This document shows, piece after piece, positions 1 through 6,990 of a stretch of DNA of 14,593 bases. Under the pieces are notes generated by a model. It did not search any database, had not been told where the DNA came from, and was given only the letters and a program-made list of their open reading frames with translations. The stretch is from Actinomycetota bacterium (GTDB taxonomy: Bacteria; Actinomycetota; Actinomycetes; Streptosporangiales; Streptosporangiaceae), in assembly GCA_003242605.1 (NCBI GenBank), contig QGUZ01000113.1:1-14593 (forward strand). Direction: 5' to 3'. Both the position numbers and the translations under genes were made by a program. Each line of letters begins with the position of its first letter. Positions within the stretch are counted from its first letter, which is position 1.

Positions 1-424
1 TGTTGTATTGCTTCACCTCCTCGGGGGTGATGGCGGAGATCTCCGGCTGGGTCATCTGGCCGACCTTCTCCTCAAGCGTCATCTTCTTGAGGAGCTCGTC
101 GATGCGCTTCTCGTCGGGCGGGTCTTTGCGGAACCGGCTCGGCACCTTCGGCCAGTCGCGCAGGTTCGGCAGGTGCTTGGGGATCGGGGTGCAGGCCTGC
201 GGGCCCTGCGGACCCTGCGGCGGGTGGGGGCCGGGGCCGCCGGGCTTCGCCGGGCCCGGACCGGCCGGACCCGGCCCCGGCGGCGGCGCGGTGGCCGCGG
301 CGGCGGGCGTGATCGCGACCATGCCGCCGAGGAGCGCGACGCCGGCGACGGTGGCGAGCAGGCGGGCGCGGATCGGGGAGCGGGCGCGCCGGCCTGCGGG
401 GCGCCATGCGTGCGAGCTACCCAT
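1..424 (-). CDS. Secreted glycoside hydrolase family 3 (beta-glucosidase-like), N-terminal part only
   Basis: The start of a gene that continues beyond the left edge; 141 codons are visible. The protein begins with an Arg-rich n-region and a hydrophobic stretch (about residues 20-38) ending in Ala-rich sequence, so it is probably a Sec-type secreted protein; no twin-Arg motif of Tat type is clear. Next comes a Pro/Gly-rich linker (about 46-76). The segment DEKRIDELLKKMTLEEKVGQ (residues 104-123, then MTQPEI) is the hallmark opening of family 3 glycoside hydrolases, which remove glucose from the ends of beta-glucans or cello-oligosaccharides. The ATG at 424 is chosen because GGAGG lies 4 nt upstream and the reading frame gives the signal peptide. 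Two LacI-type palindromes lie upstream, suggesting sugar-responsive repression. The catalytic residues lie outside the window, so the exact substrate is not visible. Confidence 0.88.
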   Translation of the reverse strand, partial: MGSSHAWRPAGRRARSPIRARLLATVAGVALLGGMVAITPAAAATAPPPGPGPAGPGPAKPGGPGPHPPQGPQGPQACTPIPKHLPNLRDWPKVPSRFRKDPPDEKRIDELLKKMTLEEKVGQMTQPEISAITPEEVKQYN

Positions 425-460
425 GGACCCTCCAGGGGTGCGGGTGGGACCGATCAAGGA

Positions 461-472
461 GAGAGCGCTCTC
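461..472. promoter_or_regulatory. Proximal CelR/CebR-like operator palindrome
   Basis: GAGAGCGCTCTC is a perfect 12-bp palindrome, 36 nt upstream of the glycosidase ATG. It resembles the LacI-family operators TGGGAGCGCTCCCA that control cellulase and beta-glucosidase genes in Thermobifida (CelR) and Streptomyces (CebR): the GAGCGCTC core is identical. The flanking bases do not extend the symmetry. A start site near 471, predicted from the weak promoter at 478-506, would fall inside this operator, which fits repression by blocking RNA polymerase. Confidence 0.75.
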
Positions 473-477
473 AGCAC

Positions 478-506
478 AGCGTCGGCGTGACTTTTCGCAC
501 AGTCAA
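478..506 (-). promoter_or_regulatory. Weak candidate promoter of the glycosidase gene
   Basis: On the minus strand TTGACT (506-501) is a good -35 hexamer. Seventeen bases further on, GACGCT (483-478) keeps only the conserved A and final T of an actinobacterial -10 box. The placement between the two operators is sensible, but the -10 match is poor. Confidence 0.3.
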
Positions 507-557
507 GGCGAGAGGAAATAACAATTCACGTAACCCGGGCGAAACACCCCGGTACTC

Positions 558-571
558 TGAGAGCGCTCTCA
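558..571. promoter_or_regulatory. Distal CelR/CebR-like operator palindrome
   Basis: TGAGAGCGCTCTCA is a perfect 14-bp palindrome sharing its 12-bp core with the copy at 461-472. The two centres are 98 bp apart, so a LacI-family dimer or tetramer could bind both and loop the DNA. No LacI-type regulator gene is present in this window. Confidence 0.72.
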
Positions 572-581
572 CGGCAGGAAG

Positions 582-618
582 ACCGGGGTGCGGCGACCGC
601 GCTCGCGCGCACCCCGGT
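582..618 (-). terminator. Hairpin terminator candidate after the six-gene operon
   Basis: ACCGGGGTGCG (582-592) and CGCACCCCGGT (608-618) form a perfect 11-bp stem around a 15-nt loop. It lies 87 nt past the stop of the last operon gene and just before the glycosidase operators, so it probably separates the two transcription units. There is no U-tract, which is common for actinobacterial terminators. Confidence 0.6.
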
Positions 619-666
619 GCTCGCACGGCCGCGGTGCGGCACCGCCGCCGTCCTTTGCGAATCGAT

Positions 667-694
667 CTTGACCTAAGTGAGATCGTTGGTCAAG
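667..694. repeat. Inverted repeat CTTGACC-N14-GGTCAAG
   Basis: A perfect 7-bp inverted repeat lies 10 nt downstream of the stop at 705. It could be a first, weak hairpin of the operon terminator or a protein-binding site. The local sequence is less GC-rich than its surroundings. No known regulator consensus was recognised. Confidence 0.4.
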
Positions 695-704
695 CCGGGC
701 GCGA

Positions 705-1202
705 TCAGCCGAGGAACGGCGACGTCACCAGCGCCGCGGTGGCCGCCGCCAGCGTCCACACCCCCGCCTGGATCAGCCGGTACTTGGCCCGCACCAGCCT
801 GCTGAGCACCGCGATCTGTTCGGCGAGCGCCTCCAGCTCGGCACGGGAGGACCGCTCCAGCGCCGCGACCAGCGCGTACGGCGACCGCTGCCGCGCCGCG
901 TCGCCGTAGAACCCGATCAGCTCCCCGGTCCGCCCGTGGCCCAGCCGCGGGTACACGGCGGCGAGGAACATCACGATCGCCGCACAGGTCAGGGCGGCGC
1001 CGCACCACCACAGCCACTGCCCGCCGCCGAGGTAGTGCGGCCGCCAGTCCCCCGCGAACAGCCCGCCGAGCGTTGCCCCGACCGCCACCGCCGTCGCCCC
1101 CAGCATGATCGACGCCTTGGTGTCGGCCCGGCTCATCTCGGCCTTGATCTCGCCCAGCAGGTGGCGGGCGTACTCGGCCGCCTGCTCCGTCGGATTCGTC
1201 AT
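705..1202 (-). CDS. Pycsar effector PycTM-like membrane protein (DUF5706-like)
   Basis: A 165-residue protein. An N-terminal amphipathic helix leads into RADTKASIMLGA (residues 25-36), the characteristic A-D-x-K-A-x-x-x-L motif of the PycTM/DUF5706 family, placed directly before the first membrane helix (about 32-50). Further membrane helices lie at about 62-84 and 143-162, with a long charged helical segment (about 110-140) between them. In Pycsar anti-phage systems PycTM is activated by cCMP or cUMP and is thought to damage the inner membrane and stop infection. Family membership is read from the motif and topology; ligand and toxicity are inferred. ATG at 1202 overlaps the upstream stop by 4 nt (ATGA), with GAGG 4 nt before it. 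It is the last gene of the six-gene operon that begins with a cyclase-fold protein. Confidence 0.82.
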   Translation of the reverse strand: MTNPTEQAAEYARHLLGEIKAEMSRADTKASIMLGATAVAVGATLGGLFAGDWRPHYLGGGQWLWWCGAALTCAAIVMFLAAVYPRLGHGRTGELIGFYGDAARQRSPYALVAALERSSRAELEALAEQIAVLSRLVRAKYRLIQAGVWTLAAATAALVTSPFLG

Positions 1203-2611
1203 GGGGCCTCGTCCGCCAACCGTGCGGGCACCGTGGCCGGCGTGACCGGGGCGCCGTCGCCGCGCTGCGCGACCCACGCCTCCCGCAGCCGCTGCAGCTC
1301 CTCCGCCAGCTGCTCGGGCGCGAACCGCCGGAGCGCGTCGTCCACCTCCTGCAGCGCGCCGAACTCCGGCTCGGGACCGGTCACGCCGTGCAGCTCGGGG
1401 CGGACCCGGTCGCGGAGCGAATCGGTGCGCCCCGCGGTGGCGAAAGCCGGCGGCACGCCTCCCGCCTTGTCGTGGAAGCCACGAGAGTAGAGCACGAACT
1501 GGTACGCCGCGCCGTACCGCTCGGCGATCCGGGCGATCATCTCTTCGCGCAGCGCCTTCAGATCACTCCAGGCGATATCGTGCCGCTTCACCAGCTTTCC
1601 TGCCTTGCGCAGCAGGCGCGTGCTCACCCGGTTCGCCCGCCACAGCCGCCTGCGGGCGCGGTACTCCTCGCTCACGAGCGGGTCATAGGCGACGATCTTC
1701 AATGCCAGGGCGCAGAGGGTGAGCGTGACGATGAGGATCGCCACGAAGTCCGTCGGCAGCTCGAGGTACGGCACGTCGCCGGCCTGCCCGAGCGCGGCGT
1801 TCGCCTCCCGGGTGCGCTGCACGGCCCAGACCAGGGCACAAAGGACGAGCAGGGCGGGCAGGGTGAGGCGGAACGCCCAGAACACGAGCCCGGCGAGGGC
1901 GCGGGCCAGGCCTGTGCGGTTCCGCTGCCGCTCGTGGTGGGTCCGCCGGGCGCGGTACACCGGCCCGCCGAGGATCGTGCCGGAGATGAGCAGCCCGACG
2001 GTGAGCGCGAACCCGGGCAGCAGGGTCAGAACCTCTTCCAGGGCGCTGATGTCGGTGTTCCCGACGAACTGCTGGAAGACCCCCTTGAAGTACCAGGTGT
2101 CGAAGAGGCCGACCGCGATGATCGTGGGCCAGGCGAGCGCCCGCAGCCAGAGCGGCGGTGGCGATGATCCGCTCTCGATCCGCGCCTCCTTCACCCGCCG
2201 GAGGCCCCGCACGGCCGCGCCGAGCTCCTCAGCGCGCACCACGGCGCGCAGCTCGGAGAGGGATGCGTCCGCCGCGTGGTACGCGCTGATCAGCCGCTCG
2301 CGCTGCGCGTTCAGCCGGTCGGCGTGCCGCTGCACGAGCTGCGAGCCCTGGTTCTTGGCGTACAGCAGGGCGTGCGCCTCCAGGTTGTCCAGCTGTTCCG
2401 GCCGCCGGGGCGGGGTGCGGTGGAGGTACGCGTCGAAGTTGCGCTGCCAGCAGTCGCATCCGTGATGGCACAGGTGCACCGGCTGCGCGACGCCGTTCGC
2501 GCTGGTGTTCGCACCGGGCGGCACGAGCCGACCGTCCAGCGCGCCGTCGTCGTCCTGCTGGAACCGGTCCTCCGGCGTTTCGTCGTCCCGATGAAATTCG
2601 TTGCCGGCCAT
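1199..2611 (-). CDS. Four-helix membrane protein of unknown function
   Basis: A 470-residue protein of no family I recognise. The acidic N-terminus (about 1-30) is followed by CHHGCDC (residues 48-54), a possible metal-binding or redox knuckle. A helical charged region (about 75-145) leads to four predicted membrane helices at about 155-180, 196-218, 237-263 and 288-308. A long charged C-terminal tail (about 310-470) is rich in predicted helix and is probably cytoplasmic. The ATG at 2611 comes 1 nt after the upstream stop and gives a tight junction; earlier in-frame starts would run deep into the previous gene. The downstream stop overlaps the PycTM-like start. The context suggests a membrane partner linking the cell-wall lipoprotein encoded just upstream with cytoplasmic components, but this is inference. 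Confidence 0.82.
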   Translation of the reverse strand: MAGNEFHRDDETPEDRFQQDDDGALDGRLVPPGANTSANGVAQPVHLCHHGCDCWQRNFDAYLHRTPPRRPEQLDNLEAHALLYAKNQGSQLVQRHADRLNAQRERLISAYHAADASLSELRAVVRAEELGAAVRGLRRVKEARIESGSSPPPLWLRALAWPTIIAVGLFDTWYFKGVFQQFVGNTDISALEEVLTLLPGFALTVGLLISGTILGGPVYRARRTHHERQRNRTGLARALAGLVFWAFRLTLPALLVLCALVWAVQRTREANAALGQAGDVPYLELPTDFVAILIVTLTLCALALKIVAYDPLVSEEYRARRRLWRANRVSTRLLRKAGKLVKRHDIAWSDLKALREEMIARIAERYGAAYQFVLYSRGFHDKAGGVPPAFATAGRTDSLRDRVRPELHGVTGPEPEFGALQEVDDALRRFAPEQLAEELQRLREAWVAQRGDGAPVTPATVPARLADEAP

Positions 2612-2612
2612 G

Positions 2613-3896
2613 TCAACCACGCACCTTGTACTTGATCTCCACTCGGCGGTTGCACTGGCGCGCCGCGGCGCTCGTCCCCGGACACTTGGGTGACGTCTCG
2701 CCCTTCCCGACGACGCGGATGCCGCCGAGCCCGGCGTCCTCCAGCACGCGGCGCACCGCCTCGGCGCGCCGGAGCGAAAGGTTTTTGTTGTACGCGTCGT
2801 CGCCCTGATCGTCGGTGTGCCCGACCACCTGGACCCATTCCGGCGCCTTCGGGATAACCTTCTCGGCGAACGCCTCCAGCGCCCTGCGCCCCTTTGCGGA
2901 GATCCGGTCCGAGTCGACGTCGAAGAGCAGGTCACTGGGGAGCGTCTCGGTACGGACCGGGTTCGGGGGCGTCGCGATGGGCCGGAACCGGACGGGTTCG
3001 TCCTCGGCCCCCTTCGCCGCCGCCGCATCCTCGGCGGGTTGCGGACGCGCACTCGACCTCACGTCGCAGCCCTCCTTGGCGCCGGTGACCTCCGCGCACA
3101 TCTCCGTCCACAGGGTGCGGAGCCAGTGCAGATGCGGCTCTTGGGGCTCCGGGTGTCCCGGCCCGACCACGCCCACCCACGGCAGCAGCACTTCCCAATC
3201 CTTCAGTTCGGGTACGGCTCGCTGCCGGGCGCAGGCCCGGACGATGCGCTTGGCGTGCCCGATGTCCCGCATCGCGGTCTGGCGCAGGTCGGCGCAGCCG
3301 GTCGTGGCCAGTCCGTCAGTGGCGACGACCAGGGTGCGCCGTGCCCCCCTCGCCTCGGGCGTCCCCAGCCGGAACGCGGCCATGACGTTGCTGCCCCGCT
3401 CGGCGGCGGGCTCCCGGGCGGCCTGGCCGATCCGCTCCCGCAGGCAGGCGCTGGTGTTCCCGGCGAAGAGCTGCCGGTTACGGTCGCCACCGGTCATCCG
3501 CGGCAGCGAGATCGGCGCGCCCTGCCAGGTGATGCTCTCCCCGCCGTCGATCGCGCCGATCCGGATCACGGCGGGCGTGCTGATCGACGGGATCAGCGCC
3601 GCCTCCGAGCCGAAACTGATCGAGCCGTCCTGGTGCGGCACACCCTTGCCGCCGAAGATCGCCGTGTACCAGTCGGCGCTCTGGCCGGTCTCCGCATCGC
3701 GCATGGACGCGCTGCGGTCGATCACCACGACGACCTCCTGCGCGGTCGGGGTCTTGTCACGCGCCAACCGCTCGAGCGCGGCGCAGGCGGCCCCTGGCAC
3801 CGGTTCGGCGGTGACAGTCGTCGGGTCGTTGAAGAGCGAACACGCCGACACAAGGAGGAGGCCGGCCAGAGCGGCCGAGCGCAGTGGAGCGTTCAT
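2613..3896 (-). CDS. Lipoprotein with VWA-like and C-terminal OmpA-like domains
   Basis: A 427-residue protein. A short hydrophobic signal ends in lipobox VSAC, with Cys19 the expected lipid anchor. The region around 54-240 looks like a von Willebrand A domain: VVVVIDRSASM (55-65) holds the DxSxS metal-ion motif and VVATDG (190-195) the later Asp. A linker (about 280-315) is followed by an OmpA C-terminal peptidoglycan-binding domain, with FDVDSD (325-330), GHTDDQGDD (359-367), NLSLRRAEAV (372-381) and NRRVEIKY (416-423). The protein should sit outside the membrane, tethered to lipid and touching the wall. The ATG at 3896 overlaps the upstream stop by 4 nt and follows GGGAAG; an in-frame GTG 12 nt earlier would contain that ribosome site. 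The role in the operon is unknown; an envelope sensor or scaffold is plausible. Confidence 0.87.
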   Translation of the reverse strand: MNAPLRSAALAGLLLVSACSLFNDPTTVTAEPVPGAACAALERLARDKTPTAQEVVVVIDRSASMRDAETGQSADWYTAIFGGKGVPHQDGSISFGSEAALIPSISTPAVIRIGAIDGGESITWQGAPISLPRMTGGDRNRQLFAGNTSACLRERIGQAAREPAAERGSNVMAAFRLGTPEARGARRTLVVATDGLATTGCADLRQTAMRDIGHAKRIVRACARQRAVPELKDWEVLLPWVGVVGPGHPEPQEPHLHWLRTLWTEMCAEVTGAKEGCDVRSSARPQPAEDAAAAKGAEDEPVRFRPIATPPNPVRTETLPSDLLFDVDSDRISAKGRRALEAFAEKVIPKAPEWVQVVGHTDDQGDDAYNKNLSLRRAEAVRRVLEDAGLGGIRVVGKGETSPKCPGTSAAARQCNRRVEIKYKVRG

Positions 3897-4765
3897 GCGT
3901 CTTCCCACGGCAGTTGCGTCGAGGGTTCGGGGACGTGCACGCCGAGTTGCTTGAGGGCGAACCGGAGCACGCTTTCGCTGTTCTTGACGAGATCGAAGAC
4001 GTTGACCTGCTGCTGGGCGCTCATCACCCGGTTGAGCGTCTCGAGGAACTCCTCGGCTTTCTCCTCCCGCAGGCGCTCCATGATCTCCATGACCTCCGCC
4101 GCCCCGACGTCGGCGAGCTTCACGGCGTGGCGACTGCGCCAGTTCTCCTCGCTCTTCTCAAAGAAGGGGACCCACAGGTCACGCTCCTCGCCGAGCCGCG
4201 CCACCCGGCTGCGCGTCTTCTCCAACTTGGCGTGATCCTCTATCAGGCCTTGATAGAGCTCGCGCTGCCGTTCCCGGACCTCTTCGCTTGGGGCCACCCA
4301 TGCCTGCACCGTGCATCTGACCGTCACGTCCTCGCAGTCGTGAACCGGCGCGAGGAACACCGCGGCCAGCCTCTCGTTGACGGCATCCTCGGCTTCGGCG
4401 GGGAGATGGGGGAGGAATTGGCGGGCCGTAGCGCGCACCACGGTGTGGATACGTCGCTGCACCATCCGCCGCGTCGTGTTGATTTCGGCGGCTAGATCCA
4501 GCCCGTTGTCCGTCTTCGGCTGGGCACACCAGGAGCACCAGACCGTCACGACGAAGTCCCATGCGTCGCCTCGGGCGGGCGTTTTGATCTCTACCGGGTC
4601 GTCCCACACGTGCAGGCCCTCACCGGGCGGGTGATCGCACGGGCGCGGTGGCGGCTGGAGGAATTGCTGGGTGAGCAGGATCGGGTTGTCCGGTCCGTCA
4701 GCGGGACAGGCGCGGGGACCGGAGCGGCGCCGGAACCATCCTTGTAGTCGGCGAAGGATACCCAT
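3893..4765 (-). CDS. Putative SPFH/band-7-like coiled-coil protein
   Basis: A 290-residue cytoplasmic protein without a signal or obvious membrane span. A basic N-terminus (residues 1-18) precedes a Pro-rich part. Strand-like sequence around DAWDFVVTVWCSW (67-79), a helical stretch with many Arg (about 90-138) and another strand (VTVRCTVQAWV, 147-157) are followed by a long charged coiled coil (about 160-250). This order is like SPFH/stomatin-type domains, but I saw no diagnostic motif, so the family call is weak. The start ATG at 4765 shares its A with the upstream TGA (TGATG), which argues for translational coupling; an upstream in-frame start would extend it into the previous gene. The downstream stop overlaps the lipoprotein start by 4 nt. 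Confidence 0.8.
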   Translation of the reverse strand: MGILRRLQGWFRRRSGPRACPADGPDNPILLTQQFLQPPPRPCDHPPGEGLHVWDDPVEIKTPARGDAWDFVVTVWCSWCAQPKTDNGLDLAAEINTTRRMVQRRIHTVVRATARQFLPHLPAEAEDAVNERLAAVFLAPVHDCEDVTVRCTVQAWVAPSEEVRERQRELYQGLIEDHAKLEKTRSRVARLGEERDLWVPFFEKSEENWRSRHAVKLADVGAAEVMEIMERLREEKAEEFLETLNRVMSAQQQVNVFDLVKNSESVLRFALKQLGVHVPEPSTQLPWEDA

Positions 4766-6990
4766 CAGGTGGTACCGCCCTTCATGCGCGTGTGAAGGTG
4801 TTTGCACAGATCGGCGTCTGCGGCGCCCGTCTGGTACCAGTGGCACAGGTAGAGGCGGAGCGGTCCGTGCAGTGTGGCGGTGCTCCTCTCGAAAACGCGC
4901 TCGATGACGATCCGGTAGCGCTGCGAGAGGTCATCCCATGCGGCCACCCACGATCCGAACGCGTCCCATGCCTCGGGCACGGGCGGGGTGACCCCGCATT
5001 CCAGGGCGGCCGAGCTAAGGCCGCAGGTCAACGCATTGATCCAGGCTGTGGCGAGCTGCTCCTCGGCGGCGAGCCACGACTCGGCGTCGAGGTCGTCGAT
5101 TTGCAGCCGGTCCCCTTCGTCGTCCTTCCTCATGGCTAGGCGTGTGAGAGCAAGGGCGGCGACGCGACGGAGACCGGCGTGTTCCTCCCCGCTCCAGTCG
5201 GCGAGCTCCTCAAGAATCTCCGGCGCGGTGGTGGGGGTGTACACCTCGGTGAGTGCCCGGCCTACGGAGTCGTGCAGGTAGCGGTTCCAGCGCAGGGATC
5301 GGGCCACCATGTACCGGAATGCCTTGAGTGCCTCGCCGATCCGTTCCCGGCCGATGAGCGAACCGTACGCCCGCGCCGCGGTGCGCCGGGTGGACGCGGT
5401 CCTCACCCATCGAGCGAGGCAGTCGAGCACCTGTGGGGAGGGCTTCGCCGCGTACGCCGCCTCCAGCGCCCAGGCGGCGAGCCACGACTCGTATTGCCGT
5501 TGGGAACGGCTCCATTCGTCGAGGAACTCGGCCTCGATCAGCTTGAAATCGAAGGCCGCGATGCGCCCGATCGCATGAGCGACCTTGACCCGGACCTCCC
5601 AGTGGCGCCGGTCCCGGCGTTGGGCGAGGAGCTTCAGCCAGGCGAGGACCGCCTCGCGAATGCTCTCCCCCTCCTCCCAGACCACTTCGAGGATCGCGCC
5701 CGCGAGTCTGGGGCGCCGGAGGCGGACCCGGGTGACACTGTCCCGAACGCTGCGCTCGGCCTGGGCCGCCTCCAGCCAGGCGGGAAGCCACTCCCACGAC
5801 GGCGAAGCCGTCGTGTCCGGTGCCGGGTTGGGCGGCGCGAGCATTTCGAGCAGGAGAGCGGCAGCACGCGACACCGTGACGAGGGGGAGTTCGTTCAGCA
5901 CCGCCAGGCTGATAAGGAAACAGCGCTGGTGCAGGGTGGTGTCCTCTTGGGAGAGCAGGCTCCTCGCCAGGTCCCTCAAGGCATCCGGGAGGCCGGACGT
6001 GAAGTCCTCGACACGCCCGCCCTCGGCGAGGACGCCGGCCGCCTCCCTCGCCAGGAAGTCACTCTCCCCAGGCGGCCGGTCCTCGCTCGCGATGTGGGCG
6101 AGCGCTTGAAGAAGGGACTGAGGGCAGGGGCGGCCGCGTTGCCTCAGGTGCCAGATGAGCCGGCTTTCGAATACCGCACGCGGATTCGGGGCGTCGTGCG
6201 CGACCGCGGGGTACCCGGGCAGACCGTCGGGGCCGGTCAGGACGACGAAACGGCCCTGCAGGGTGTCCGCTACGGACTGCAGATGGCGTATCACCTCGTT
6301 CCGGCCGTGCCGAGTCCACTCCGCGTTGGTGGCCCCCAGCACGTAGCCCGTGTGTTCGTCGAGCCGTCTCGCGTCGATGCGGCGTGGATCGTGGACGCCC
6401 TGGAGCCATCCGTGGCGCCGCAGGCCAGGTCTCTCGGCCGCCCACTGGGCCAGCGCGGCGAGAGCGGTCCAGAACCGGCCGCTGCTCTCATGCCCTTTCA
6501 GCACGACGACCTGCTCTACGGCGAGCTGACTGACCAGCTTGTTGTAGGAGGACGTCGGGACGAAAGTGTTCTCGATCTCCCGTGCGAGCTGCTCACCGAC
6601 CAGGTGGCGTTTGATCGTTTCGGAGCGTTCCAGCCCTACGTTGATGTCGCCACCGTGCGTCTCGAAGAGAGCGCCACCCACGATGTGGTGAGAGGAGCCG
6701 TGGACGTAAGTTCGCAGGCTTTCCTCGCGCATGCGGCGCTCTGCGGCCTCGTACGCGAGCCGCTGGCCGAGCGGCCTGTCGTCATCAGCCTCTTCGTCCT
6801 CCTGGTGACCGTGCGACTCCACCTTCTCGCCGGTCGCGGTGGCGGAATCCGCATCTGATGCGCCGCCGGCGGCCGCGGTGACGGGACCCGAATCCGGAGT
6901 GGCACCGGTGGTCAGAGGGCTGTCGACGGCCGAGGCGGGGGTGTGCTCCGCGGCGGTGGAGTTCCCGGGAGCGGGTGTCGGCTCGGTCAT
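4765..6990 (-). CDS. Large helical-repeat protein with degenerate P-loop and N-terminal GDIN motif
   Basis: A 741-residue protein. Residues 1-72 are low-complexity and acidic. Residues 98-119 form a Gly-rich, beta-prone patch (GSSHHIVGG, then HGGDINVG). A probable NTPase-like domain follows: VVVLKGHESSGRF (161-173) has the position and spacing of a Walker A loop, but the Lys-Ser/Thr pair is Arg-Phe, and GRFVVLTG (246-253) is a Walker-B-like strand lacking the acidic pair. From about 280 to the end the protein is almost entirely helical, with Trp/Arg/Ala-rich repeats resembling HEAT-type solenoids. This layout recalls STAND-like sensor proteins of actinobacterial conflict systems, with an NTPase core that may no longer hydrolyse NTP. 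The ATG at 6990 overlaps the cyclase stop by 4 nt. Function unknown; sensor or scaffold is inference. Confidence 0.83.
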   Translation of the reverse strand: MTEPTPAPGNSTAAEHTPASAVDSPLTTGATPDSGPVTAAAGGASDADSATATGEKVESHGHQEDEEADDDRPLGQRLAYEAAERRMREESLRTYVHGSSHHIVGGALFETHGGDINVGLERSETIKRHLVGEQLAREIENTFVPTSSYNKLVSQLAVEQVVVLKGHESSGRFWTALAALAQWAAERPGLRRHGWLQGVHDPRRIDARRLDEHTGYVLGATNAEWTRHGRNEVIRHLQSVADTLQGRFVVLTGPDGLPGYPAVAHDAPNPRAVFESRLIWHLRQRGRPCPQSLLQALAHIASEDRPPGESDFLAREAAGVLAEGGRVEDFTSGLPDALRDLARSLLSQEDTTLHQRCFLISLAVLNELPLVTVSRAAALLLEMLAPPNPAPDTTASPSWEWLPAWLEAAQAERSVRDSVTRVRLRRPRLAGAILEVVWEEGESIREAVLAWLKLLAQRRDRRHWEVRVKVAHAIGRIAAFDFKLIEAEFLDEWSRSQRQYESWLAAWALEAAYAAKPSPQVLDCLARWVRTASTRRTAARAYGSLIGRERIGEALKAFRYMVARSLRWNRYLHDSVGRALTEVYTPTTAPEILEELADWSGEEHAGLRRVAALALTRLAMRKDDEGDRLQIDDLDAESWLAAEEQLATAWINALTCGLSSAALECGVTPPVPEAWDAFGSWVAAWDDLSQRYRIVIERVFERSTATLHGPLRLYLCHWYQTGAADADLCKHLHTRMKGGTT

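Noticed and set aside
667..694. Inverted repeat as a Crp or Fnr box
   Set aside because: The half sites do not match TGTGA-N6-TCACA or TTGAT-N4-ATCAA, and the location is downstream of a gene, not at a promoter.
406..909. Plus-strand open frame across the glycosidase promoter
   Set aside because: It runs through both operators and the hairpin at 582-618 into the antisense of the PycTM-like gene and has no protein-like features.
1199..3896. Possible Zorya-type ZorAB pair (membrane protein plus OmpA-domain protein)
   Set aside because: The OmpA protein is a lipoprotein with a VWA-like domain, lacks a MotB-type membrane helix with its Asp, and the membrane protein shows no MotA-like signature.
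5179..6858. Long plus-strand open frame (559 codons) and similar long antisense frames at 2817-4235 and 11599-13359
   Set aside because: They lie opposite well-supported genes, have Arg/Pro/Gly-rich composition with no domain motif, and arise because stop codons are rare in GC-rich DNA.
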